From Zoogloea oryzae (GTDB lineage: Bacteria > Pseudomonadota > Gammaproteobacteria > Burkholderiales > Rhodocyclaceae): a stretch of DNA of 64,000 nucleotides. A model generated the notes under the pieces. That model had not been told where the DNA came from, did not search any database, and saw nothing but the letters and a program-made list of their open reading frames with translations. A program made the translations under genes and the position numbers. The stretch lies in assembly GCF_030161255.1 (NCBI RefSeq), contig NZ_BSPX01000010.1:13306-77305 (forward strand), in the 5' to 3' direction. Shown piece after piece: positions 1 to 8,376 of this stretch. The first letter of the stretch is position 1. The number at the start of each line of letters is the position of its first letter.

Positions 1-236
1 AGCGGATAGCTGAGGCCGGACGTATCGAAGACGTAGTTGCCGCTGGCGTCGGTGGTGACGCTGCGCGTCGTGCCCGCGGCATCCTTGACGGTGACGACGG
101 CATTGGCAATGGCCAGGCCCTCGGCGGCGATGCCGCTCACGCTGTGATTGCTGCTGCCACCACCGCCGCAGGCGGCGAGGATCAGGGTGCTGCCGACAGC
201 CAGGGCAATTGCCCGCATGCGAATCCGGTGTTCCAT
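1..236 (-). CDS. Lipoprotein with Ig-like/carboxypeptidase-regulatory domain, partial
   Basis: Only the N-terminal ~78 residues are inside the window; the 3' end lies beyond base 1. The protein starts with a basic stretch and a hydrophobic segment ending in a lipobox (Leu-Ala-Ala-Cys at about residues 18-21), followed by a Gly/Ser-rich linker, so it should be an outer-membrane or periplasmic lipoprotein. The following residues (VTVKDAAGT...TDASGNYVFDT) look like the beta-sandwich repeats of carboxypeptidase-regulatory-like or Ig-like domains. A strong ribosome binding site (GGAGGAG) precedes the ATG. The function is unknown. Confidence 0.7.
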   Translation of the reverse strand, partial: MEHRIRMRAIALAVGSTLILAACGGGGSSNHSVSGIAAEGLAIANAVVTVKDAAGTTRSVTTDASGNYVFDTSGLSYP

Positions 237-344
237 GGGTCTCCTCCGATTATCGTTTCGGGATGGCGTCGCTTGGGCGACGTCCGCCTTTCATGTTGGG
301 ACCATCGGACGGAGGATGACACTGGGGTTTACCTGAATCAGCCC

Positions 345-371
345 AAAAAAAACCGCCGGCATGACCGGCGG
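345..371 (-). terminator. Rho-independent terminator downstream of aceK
   Basis: On the minus strand a CCGCCGG...CCGGCGG type stem with a short loop is followed by eight T residues. It lies just past the aceK stop codon. Confidence 0.85.
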
Positions 372-405
372 AAGCATTGGAGCCGACTGAAGCGCTCGAC
401 TCAGA

Positions 406-2172
406 TCATCCGGCAGGCGCGCTGTCGTCGGCGTAAAGGTGCGAGAAGCGCAGCTCCTGGGGATAGGGGTAAAAGTCTTCCACGTAGCCATTGCGGATCT
501 TCTGCTGGGCGTCCTGCCAGAAGCGCGGGTCGAGCAGGTTGCGATGATGCTTGAGGAAGGCCTTGCGGATGCGCGCCTGGCCCAGCAGGAAGGTGGCGAA
601 CTCTTCCGGGAAGATGTCCATCGGCCCGGCCGAATACCAGGGCTCGCCGGACATCTCCATCTCTTCGTTGGGCGCCGGCGGGATCTTGCGGAAGTTGCAG
701 TCGGTCATGTACTCGATCTCGTCGTAGTCGTAGAACACGACACGGCCGTAGCGGGTGACGCCGAAGTTCTTCCACAGCATGTCGCCCGGGAAGATGTTGG
801 CGATGGCGAGCTCGCCGATGGCCTGGCCGTATTCCTTGACGGCTTCTTCGACCTGCTCCTCGCTGGCCTTGTCGAGGTAGATGTTGAGGGGCGTCATGCG
901 CCGCTCGATGTAGAGGTGCTTGACCACCAGCGTGTCGCCGTCCTCCTCGATCACCGAAGGCGCCAGCTCGCGCAGCTGGGCGATGAGATCGGGGTGGAAG
1001 CGGCTGCGCGGCAGCGCCACGTTGGAGAACTCCAGCGTGTCGGCCATCCGCCCGACCCGGTCCACCTGGCGCACCAGCAGGTATTTGCGCTTCACGGTGG
1101 CGCGGTCCATGTTCTTCGAGCTGCCGAAGGTGTCCTTGATGATCTTGAACACGTAGGGATACGACGGCAGCGTGAACACCAGCATCACCAGCCCGCGGAT
1201 GCCCGGCGCCTCGATGAACTGGTCGTTGGAATGGCGCAGGTGGGCGATGAGATCCCGGAAGAAGATCGTCTTGCCCTGCTTGCCCAGGCCCAGCATGGTG
1301 TAGAGCTCGGAGCGCGGCTTGTGGGGCATGATGCTGCGCAGGAACTGCACGTAGCCCGACGGCACCTCCATGTCGACGAGGAAGTACGCGCGGGAGAGCG
1401 AGAACAGCAGCGAGATCCGCCAGGTGTCGAGGAGGATGGTGTCGAGGTAGAGCATCCCCGACGCCCCGTGGCGCACCGCGATCACGAAGGGGTATTCCTG
1501 GTAGCCGTTGATGGCCTTGCCGATGATGTAGGCCGTCTTGTTGCGGTAGAACGCCGAGTACAGCACCTGGATCTGGCAGTTCACCTCCATCTTCGGCCAC
1601 TCGCCCAGGTGGCGCTCAACGGTGCGCATCACGTAGTCCACATCCCGGTCGAGATCCTCGAAGGAACGCTGCCAGTCGAAATCCTCGATGATCCGGCGGA
1701 TCGTCGCCCGCAGGCCTTCGTCCTGAGGGTAGTAGCTCGAATAGGTGGGCGGGAAGGATTCGATGTAATCCGTCGAGATCGCCGGGCGGGTGAAGATGTA
1801 GGCGTTGTTGAAGTAATCCCGGTGCAGGATCTTGGTGGTCACCGAGTTGAAGAAGGTCTCGGCGAGCTCCGGCTGCTTGTGGTTGATGAGCAGCCCGATG
1901 AACTGCAGCTTCGCCGCCTGCCAGGTGGCGTCGTCGATGGATTCGGCATTGAACTCCTCATGCAGGCGCTGCACCGTCTCGTTCACCCGGTCATCGTAGA
2001 ACTGCACCCGGTCGCGCACCGCCGACAGCTGTCCCTGCCAGTCGGCCGCCTCGTAGCTTTCCTTGGCCCGGCGGGATGTCTCGCGAAATATCCGGTAGTG
2101 CTTGTTGAAGCCCTCGACCATGGCGTGCGCGATGGCCTGGGCAACCGGGTTTTCGGTGGCACTGCTATCCAT
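406..2172 (-). CDS. aceK: Isocitrate dehydrogenase kinase/phosphatase
   Basis: This 588-residue protein has the length and conserved sequence of AceK, the bifunctional enzyme that phosphorylates and dephosphorylates isocitrate dehydrogenase and so controls flux between the Krebs cycle and the glyoxylate bypass. The N-terminal regulatory region (HYRIFRETSRRAKESYEAADW) and the C-terminal kinase-like fold with the DYDEIEYMTDCNFRKIP motif are clear. The start is supported by an AGGGGAAGGA ribosome binding site. It is transcribed away from icd, its substrate gene; aceA (isocitrate lyase) lies about 9 kb away rather than in an operon with it. The target serine is present in the Icd encoded next door. 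Confidence 0.97.
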   Translation of the reverse strand: MDSSATENPVAQAIAHAMVEGFNKHYRIFRETSRRAKESYEAADWQGQLSAVRDRVQFYDDRVNETVQRLHEEFNAESIDDATWQAAKLQFIGLLINHKQPELAETFFNSVTTKILHRDYFNNAYIFTRPAISTDYIESFPPTYSSYYPQDEGLRATIRRIIEDFDWQRSFEDLDRDVDYVMRTVERHLGEWPKMEVNCQIQVLYSAFYRNKTAYIIGKAINGYQEYPFVIAVRHGASGMLYLDTILLDTWRISLLFSLSRAYFLVDMEVPSGYVQFLRSIMPHKPRSELYTMLGLGKQGKTIFFRDLIAHLRHSNDQFIEAPGIRGLVMLVFTLPSYPYVFKIIKDTFGSSKNMDRATVKRKYLLVRQVDRVGRMADTLEFSNVALPRSRFHPDLIAQLRELAPSVIEEDGDTLVVKHLYIERRMTPLNIYLDKASEEQVEEAVKEYGQAIGELAIANIFPGDMLWKNFGVTRYGRVVFYDYDEIEYMTDCNFRKIPPAPNEEMEMSGEPWYSAGPMDIFPEEFATFLLGQARIRKAFLKHHRNLLDPRFWQDAQQKIRNGYVEDFYPYPQELRFSHLYADDSAPAG

Positions 2173-2527
2173 CTTCCTTCCCCTCGAACGATGCGCGATG
2201 CGCTGTTTCCGGCGATGAGCCGCCGCATGTAGCCCGCAAGTCTAGCACCGCCGTTTTCCCGCACCCAGCCGCCGGAATGCCGCACTGCACAAGGATTTCG
2301 GGGAATTTTCCGGTGCTTTTAGTGGTCACACATTTCGGACATAATCAGTCCGGTTTGCTGCCGCCGCGCCCGGCAAAGGGGTTGGCCCGGCAGGGAGCAG
2401 ATAGTGAATCGGCTGTCGCCGGGCAATGGCCCCCGACGACGTTTCGCCAACAGCAGAAGTCGCGCGTGGCAGCCTCCACGACCCGGCCGATTCGCCCACA
2501 CATCCGAAACATTGCGAGGGAGTTGGA
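2173..2527. promoter_or_regulatory. Divergent aceK/icd control region
   Basis: This 355-bp intergenic stretch lies between the divergent aceK and icd genes. A CATAAT hexamer at 2340-2345 is a possible icd -10 box but has no good -35 partner. It is flanked by a small inverted repeat, CGGAC at 2336-2340 and GTCCG at 2348-2352, which could be an operator. I see no other clear gene or RNA here. Confidence 0.35.
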
Positions 2528-3772
<1,245 letters not shown>

Positions 3773-3808
3773 ATCCTGTCCGCCGGCGGCAGCGCCAGCA
3801 CAAAGCAA

Positions 3809-3837
3809 AAGCCCCCTCCGCATCGAGGGGGCTTTTT
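3809..3837. terminator. Bidirectional terminator between icd and the Nudix gene
   Basis: The stem GCCCCCTC/GAGGGGGC has a TTTTT run on the plus side and TTTTGCTTT on the minus side. It serves convergent icd and the minus-strand Nudix-dut-coaBC block. Confidence 0.85.
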
Positions 3838-3864
3838 CGTCTGGCAGGTGCGGAACAGCGGACG

Positions 3865-4293
3865 TCAGCCCCAGCCCGACTCTTGCAACCATGGGCCGGG
3901 CCCAGCCGCCAGGGCGTCGCGGATGTAGGGCACGGTCGCCTCGGGCAGCGCGTCGGGCGCACACCAGCGCAGGTCATCGCAGCGATCAGGTTCGGCGATC
4001 ACGGGCTCGCCCTGCCAGACGGACGCCCGCAGGAAGAAGTCGATGCGATTGGTGTCGGAGCGCCGATGCACGACGCCCACCACCGCCAGCGCCGACTCGG
4101 CGAGCTCGATGCCCAGCTCCTCGCGCATCTCGCGCACAGCGGTTGCGCGCAGGGATTCGCCCTCCTCCACATGCCCGCCGGGCAGGCTGTAGAGGCCATC
4201 GAAAAACCCCGTACCGGCCCTGCGCATCAGCAGCACGCGGCCGTCCCGCTCCAGCAGAACATGCACGCCAGTGGGGATGCCGGGATGCCGCAT
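3865..4293 (-). CDS. Nudix hydrolase
   Basis: This 142-residue protein carries a complete Nudix box (GGHVEEGESLRATAVREMRE followed by ELGI) at about residues 39-62, so it should hydrolyse a nucleoside diphosphate linked to another moiety in a metal-dependent way. The substrate cannot be read from sequence. Its start codon shares one base with the dut stop codon (TGATG), so the two are translationally coupled, and pairing with dut suggests nucleotide-pool housecleaning. Confidence 0.9.
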   Translation of the reverse strand: MRHPGIPTGVHVLLERDGRVLLMRRAGTGFFDGLYSLPGGHVEEGESLRATAVREMREELGIELAESALAVVGVVHRRSDTNRIDFFLRASVWQGEPVIAEPDRCDDLRWCAPDALPEATVPYIRDALAAGPGPWLQESGWG

Positions 4294-4742
4294 CAGTGCT
4301 TGCCCGTGCTGCCGAAACCGCCTTCGCCGCGATCGCTCTCGTCGAAGGATTCAACCACGTTGAAAGCCACCTGCAGCACCGGCACCACCACCAGCTGGGC
4401 GACGCGCTCCATCGGCTGGATCGTGAAGTGGTCGTGGCCGCGGTTCCAGACCGACACGAAGATCTGGCCCTGGTAATCCGAATCAATCAGCCCGACCAGA
4501 TTGCCCAGCACGATGCCGTGCTTGTGGCCCAGGCCGGAGCGCGGGAGGATCATCGCCGCCAGGCCCGGATCGGCCAGGTGGATCGCGATGCCGGTGGGCA
4601 CCAGCGTGGTGTGGCCGGGCGCCAGATTGATCGGGGCCTCCAGGCAGGCGCGCAGGTCCAGCCCAGCCGAGCCGCTGGTGGCGTAGGCCGGCGGCTGCTG
4701 CTTGAGGCGGTCGTCGAGGATGCGGATGTCGATGCTTTGCAT
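4293..4742 (-). CDS. dut: dUTP diphosphatase
   Basis: This 149-residue trimeric-type dUTPase hydrolyses dUTP to dUMP, which limits uracil in DNA and feeds dTMP synthesis. The motifs are in order: SAGLDLRA near residue 24, PRSGLGHKHG near 68, the catalytic GLIDSDYQG near 84, and the C-terminal arm GEGGFGSTG. It lies between coaBC and the Nudix gene on the same strand, an arrangement common in proteobacteria (coaBC-dut). Confidence 0.97.
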   Translation of the reverse strand: MQSIDIRILDDRLKQQPPAYATSGSAGLDLRACLEAPINLAPGHTTLVPTGIAIHLADPGLAAMILPRSGLGHKHGIVLGNLVGLIDSDYQGQIFVSVWNRGHDHFTIQPMERVAQLVVVPVLQVAFNVVESFDESDRGEGGFGSTGKH

Positions 4743-4763
4743 GGTCGTCTCGTTCGGTTGGAT

Positions 4764-5954
4764 TCAGGACTTGGGCAGCAGGCCCGCCAGATGGGCCACG
4801 ATGGCGCGGGCCACGTCGGGCTTGGGCGCCCGGGGCAGCGGATGGCGGCCGGCGTCGTCGAACAGCACCACCTGGTTGTCGTCGCCACCCAGGCCATCCT
4901 GCACCAGGTTGCCGACGATCAGCGGCAGCTTCTTGGCCTTGCGCTTGCCCTCGGCGTACTGGTCGAGGTTCTGGCTCTCGGCGGCAAAACCCACGCAGAA
5001 CGGCGGGTTCGGCAGCCCGGCCACATCGGCCAGAATGTCTGGGTTCGGCGTGAGGGTGATCGCCATCTCGGCGCCGGATTTCTTGATCTTGTGCTCGGCG
5101 GAAGTAGCCGGGCGGTAATCCGCCACCGCCGCCACGCCGATGAACACGTCGGCGCCGGGCAGCGCGGCAAACACTGCCTCGCGCATCTCGAGCGCGCTCT
5201 TCACGCTCACCCGCGCACAGCCCGCCGGCACCGGCAGCGCCACCGGGCCGCTCACGATCGTCACGTCGGCGCCCGCCTGGGCGCAGGCGCGGGCGAGGCC
5301 ATAGGCCATCTTGCCGGAGCTGGAGTTGGTGATGCCGCGCACCGGATCGATGGGCTCGAAGGTCGGCCCGGCGGTCATCACGATGCGCCGTCCCGCCAGC
5401 TGCTTGGGCTGGAAGAAGCCGATCACCGCTTCGCACAGCGCCTCCGGCTCCAGCATCCGCCCCAGGCCCACTTCACCACAGGCCTGCTCGCCCGCCGCAG
5501 GGCCGAACAGCGTCACACCGTCGTCGGCCAGCTGGCGCACGTTGCGCTGGGTCGCCGGGTGCTCCCACATCTGGCGGTTCATCGCCGGCGCCACCAGCAG
5601 CGGGCAATCCCGGGCGAGGCACAGCGTGGTGAGCAGATCGTCGGCGAGGCCATGCACCAGCTTGGCCATCACGTCTGCGGTGGCTGGGGCGATGAGGATC
5701 GCGTCAGCGTCGCGGGTGAGGTCGATGTGGGCCATGTTGTTGCCCATCCGCGGATCCCACAGATCCGTCCACACCGGGTTGCCCGACAGCGCCTGGAAGG
5801 TGACCGCAGTGACGAAACGCGCCCCGCCTTCGGTGAGCACCACATGCACATCCGCGCCGGCCTTGCCCAGCAAGCGCACCAGTTCGGCCGCCTTGTAGGC
5901 CGCCACCCCGCCGGTCACGCCCAGCACCAGTTTCCTGCCCTTCAGCTCGCTCAT
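4764..5954 (-). CDS. coaBC: Bifunctional phosphopantothenoylcysteine decarboxylase/phosphopantothenate-cysteine ligase
   Basis: This 396-residue protein carries out two steps of coenzyme A synthesis. The N-terminal flavoprotein half has LGVTGGVAAYKAAEL and the PAMNRQMWEHPATQRN segment containing the conserved Asn of the decarboxylase. The C-terminal ligase half begins at about residue 190 (TAGPTFEPIDPVRGITN...SSGKMG-type region). I chose the ATG at 5954 (MSELKGRKL) because conserved sequence begins there; an in-frame ATG farther upstream at 6008 would run into the divergent radC gene. No strong ribosome binding site is visible. Confidence 0.95.
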   Translation of the reverse strand: MSELKGRKLVLGVTGGVAAYKAAELVRLLGKAGADVHVVLTEGGARFVTAVTFQALSGNPVWTDLWDPRMGNNMAHIDLTRDADAILIAPATADVMAKLVHGLADDLLTTLCLARDCPLLVAPAMNRQMWEHPATQRNVRQLADDGVTLFGPAAGEQACGEVGLGRMLEPEALCEAVIGFFQPKQLAGRRIVMTAGPTFEPIDPVRGITNSSSGKMAYGLARACAQAGADVTIVSGPVALPVPAGCARVSVKSALEMREAVFAALPGADVFIGVAAVADYRPATSAEHKIKKSGAEMAITLTPNPDILADVAGLPNPPFCVGFAAESQNLDQYAEGKRKAKKLPLIVGNLVQDGLGGDDNQVVLFDDAGRHPLPRAPKPDVARAIVAHLAGLLPKS

Positions 5955-6001
5955 GCCAATGTTATAATCCACATCTTTCGGAAGCTGGAATTGTACACGC
6001 C

Positions 6002-6679
6002 ATGGCAATCACCGACTGGCCTGCCGACGAACGCCCTCGTGAGCGCCTGCTCGCCCGGGGCGCCGCCGCGCTCTCCGACGCCGAACTCCTGGCGCTGTTC
6101 CTGCGCGTAGGCATCAAGGGCAAGAGCGCCGTGGATCTCGCCCGCGACCTGCTCACCGAGTTCGGCAGCCTGACCGCCCTGTGCAGCGCATCGCCCGGCG
6201 CCTTCTCGGCGATCCCCGGAATGGGTCTCGCCAAGTATGCCCAGCTGCAGGCCGTGCTCGAGCTCGCCCGCCGCGCCCTGGGCGAGGAGATGGCCCAGCG
6301 CGATGTGTTCGACTCCCCCGCCGCAGTGCGCGACTGGCTGCGTCTCAAGCTCGGCCGGCTGCCCCGCGAAGTCTTCCTGGTGATCCTGCTCGACAGCCAG
6401 AACCGGGTCATCGGCAGCGAGGAACTCTTCCAGGGCACCCTCGCCCAGACCTCAGTCCATCCCCGCGAAGTAGTCAAACTGGTGCTCGCCCACAACGCCG
6501 CGGCGGTCATCCTGGCCCACAACCATCCATCGGGTGTCGGCGAGCCCAGCCAGGCCGATCGGCTCCTCACCGACACCCTCAAACAGGCGCTCGCGCTTGT
6601 GGACGTGCGGGTTCTGGACCACTTCATCGTCGCCGGCAATGCCAGTCCGGTATCCTTCGCAGAGCGCGGCCTGCTCTAG
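6002..6679 (+). CDS. radC: RadC family JAB/MPN-domain protein
   Basis: This 225-residue protein has an N-terminal helix-hairpin-helix-like region and a C-terminal JAMM metal-binding motif (HNHPSGVGEPSQAD, about residues 173-186). It is the chromosomal RadC/YeeS family, once linked to DNA repair; the true biochemical role is uncertain. It is divergent from coaBC with 47 bp between the start codons. Confidence 0.92.
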   Translation: MAITDWPADERPRERLLARGAAALSDAELLALFLRVGIKGKSAVDLARDLLTEFGSLTALCSASPGAFSAIPGMGLAKYAQLQAVLELARRALGEEMAQRDVFDSPAAVRDWLRLKLGRLPREVFLVILLDSQNRVIGSEELFQGTLAQTSVHPREVVKLVLAHNAAAVILAHNHPSGVGEPSQADRLLTDTLKQALALVDVRVLDHFIVAGNASPVSFAERGLL

Positions 6680-6727
6680 GTTTCAAGGGCCTTGACGGGC
6701 TTTCCGCACGAAAAACGCGGCAAGCTC

Positions 6728-6757
6728 TTGATTCAAGCGAAGTTCGTCCTCTATAAT
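6728..6757 (+). promoter_or_regulatory. Sigma-70 type promoter for rpmB-rpmG
   Basis: TTGATT at 6728-6733, an 18-bp spacer and a perfect TATAAT at 6752-6757 lie 38 bp upstream of the rpmB start codon. Confidence 0.75.
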
Positions 6758-6795
6758 CGACGGTCTTACCGAATCAAACCAGTTTGGAGCAACAA

Positions 6796-7032
6796 ATGGC
6801 TCGCGTTTGCCAAGTGACCGGAAAAGCACCGATGGTGGGCAACAACGTTTCCCACGCGAATAACAAAACCAAGCGCCGCTTCCTGCCGAACCTGCAAAAC
6901 CGCAAGTTCTGGAGCGAAGCCGAGAACCGCTGGGTGCGCCTGCGCGTATCCAACGCTGCCCTGCGCACCATTGACAAAAAAGGCATCGACGAAGTCGTCG
7001 CTGAGCTTCGCGCTCGCGGCGAAAAGGTCTGA
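6796..7032 (+). CDS. rpmB: 50S ribosomal protein L28
   Basis: This 78-residue protein starts MARVCQVTGKAPMVGNNVSHANN, the typical L28 N terminus. It binds 23S rRNA in the large subunit. An alternative in-frame ATG at 6784 would add four residues, but the start at 6796 matches the family. It forms an operon with rpmG, which follows after 28 bp. Confidence 0.97.
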   Translation: MARVCQVTGKAPMVGNNVSHANNKTKRRFLPNLQNRKFWSEAENRWVRLRVSNAALRTIDKKGIDEVVAELRARGEKV

Positions 7033-7060
7033 TCCTTTTAACACCAGGAGATAGATCGAA

Positions 7061-7228
7061 ATGGCAAAAGGCGGCCGCGAAAAGATCAAGCTCGAGTCCA
7101 CCGCTGGGACCGGGCATTTCTACACCACGTCCAAGAACAAGCGCACCACCCCCAACAAGCTGGAATTCAGCAAGTACGACCCCGTTGCCCGCAAGCACGT
7201 GCCGTACAAGGAAGTGAAACTCAAGTAA
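7061..7228 (+). CDS. rpmG: 50S ribosomal protein L33
   Basis: This 55-residue L33 (MAKGGREKIKLESTAGTGHF...) has the usual KNKRTTPNKLEFSKYDPVARKHV core. It is the zinc-free (C-minus) form, since it lacks cysteine pairs. An AGGAG ribosome binding site lies ten bases before the ATG, and a terminator follows. Confidence 0.97.
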   Translation: MAKGGREKIKLESTAGTGHFYTTSKNKRTTPNKLEFSKYDPVARKHVPYKEVKLK

Positions 7229-7273
7229 TTGCTTCCGGCACGCGATTACCGCTTGTTGCACCGCAAAACAAAC

Positions 7274-7296
7274 AACCCGCTCTCAGCGGGTTTTTT
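7274..7296 (+). terminator. Rho-independent terminator of rpmB-rpmG
   Basis: The stem ACCCGCT...AGCGGGT is followed by TTTTTT. Confidence 0.9.
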
Positions 7297-7380
7297 GTTG
7301 CCTGTCGAAAACGCAGACTCACCACACTCCAGGCCACCCGCCTCGTGCCAGATCTGGCACCCATCCCGATCCGGCCCTAC

Positions 7381-7418
7381 AAAACAAAACCGCCGGCACA
7401 TTTGCATGTGCCGGCGGT
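7381..7418 (-). terminator. Rho-independent terminator of the cold-shock gene
   Basis: A long perfect stem (CCGCCGGCACAT with ATGTGCCGGCGG) is followed on the minus strand by GTTTTGTTTT. Confidence 0.9.
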
Positions 7419-7461
7419 CGTGGATCACAACTCCAGGGCCAGGCCCCGAAAGTCGCGAAGA

Positions 7462-7665
7462 TCAGGCGCGTTGAATGTTCGACGCTTGCTTGCCCTTCGG
7501 ACCTTGCGTGACCTCAAACTGAACCTTCTCCCCCTCCTTGAGCGACTTGAACCCAGCCATGGTGATGGCGGAGAAGTGCGCAAACAGGTCTTCGCTACCG
7601 TCGTCCGGCGTGATGAAGCCGAAGCCCTTGGCGTCGTTGAACCACTTAACAGTACCAGTTGCCAT
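7462..7665 (-). CDS. Cold-shock domain protein (CspA family)
   Basis: This 67-residue single cold-shock domain protein has both RNA-binding motifs, RNP1 (KGFGFI at residues 13-18) and RNP2 (DLFAHF at about 27-32). It probably acts as an RNA chaperone. A 150-base untranslated leader is predicted between the promoter at 7823-7851 and the start codon, as is usual for cspA-type genes, but whether it is cold-inducible cannot be told. Confidence 0.96.
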   Translation of the reverse strand: MATGTVKWFNDAKGFGFITPDDGSEDLFAHFSAITMAGFKSLKEGEKVQFEVTQGPKGKQASNIQRA

Positions 7666-7822
7666 ATTGCAAGTTCCTTCTTGATTTCAGTAATACACGA
7701 TCCGGACTTCCGGCTTGCGATCGGTCAGGACGGGGAGGTCTCCGGCGCCAAGCCTTCAAAGACATCCCTTTGAAAGCACGCCGCACGAACGCCGCCTCAA
7801 CCTTGGCGCGAACACACCCCAA

Positions 7823-7851
7823 CTTTTACGTGACTTGATTCACGTCGTCAA
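7823..7851 (-). promoter_or_regulatory. Promoter for the cold-shock gene
   Basis: On the minus strand TTGACG, a 17-bp spacer and TAAAAG lie about 160 bp upstream of the start codon, so the transcript would carry a ~150-nt 5' leader. The spacer contains an inverted repeat CGTGA/TCACG. Confidence 0.5.
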
Positions 7852-8057
7852 CGCATTTGTCGGGCATTAAATTTGCTGCAACACAGCAAAAAACAGCGCA
7901 TTTTTTGGCGTTTTTTCTGACAAAAAAGACAAAAGTCTTATTTTTTCATCACTTATTGTTTTCTTGCAGCGCACCAAAAACGACCCGATGCACCACCGAG
8001 AAGCGGACCGGGAAAGTGTGCCAATTCTCTCTTGCACAATCATCGAGGTTGTTTAGA
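7852..8057. other. AT-rich intergenic stretch upstream of clpS
   Basis: This ~200-bp stretch between the divergent cold-shock and clpS genes is far richer in A and T than its surroundings, with several A and T runs. It holds an imperfect hairpin AAAAAAGAC/GTCTTATTTTTT at 7922-7946. I see no gene; it probably carries promoter and upstream elements for one or both genes. Confidence 0.4.
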
Positions 8058-8375
8058 ATGAGTCGCATGGTCATCAAAAAGCAGGAAGAATCGGTACTTG
8101 AGTCAGAGGTCACGCGGGTCAAACCGCCGCCCCTCTACAAGGTCATGCTCCTCAACGACGATTTCACCCCGATGGATTTCGTGGTGACCGTGATTCAGAA
8201 ATTCTTTGCCATGGACCGCGAACAAGCGACGCGGGTCATGCTCAAAGTCCACAGAGAGGGCGTTGGGGTATGCGGTGTTTTCCCACGGGACATCGCAGCC
8301 ACCAAGGTCGAGCAGGTCATCGCGTACGCACGTCGGCATCAGCATCCGCTGGCATGCGTCATGGAGGAAAGCTGA
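8058..8375 (+). CDS. clpS: ATP-dependent Clp protease adapter ClpS
   Basis: This 105-residue N-end-rule adapter delivers substrates to ClpAP. The core YKVMLLNDDFTPMDFVV and the C-terminal region VGVCGVFPRDIAATKVEQV are typical. An alternative start at 8067 (MVIKKQ) is possible. The stop codon lies one base before the clpA ATG, so the two are coupled. Confidence 0.95.
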   Translation: MSRMVIKKQEESVLESEVTRVKPPPLYKVMLLNDDFTPMDFVVTVIQKFFAMDREQATRVMLKVHREGVGVCGVFPRDIAATKVEQVIAYARRHQHPLACVMEES

Positions 8376-8376
8376 A

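Noticed and set aside
3891..6110. 739-codon frame on the plus strand opposite the Nudix gene, dut and coaBC
   Set aside because: It is antisense to three well-supported genes and reads as Arg/Ala/His-rich non-protein sequence.
8050..8060. TTGCAC...TAGAAT as the clpS promoter
   Set aside because: The -10 box would overlap the clpS start codon, so it cannot serve that start; the real promoter is probably farther upstream in the AT-rich stretch.
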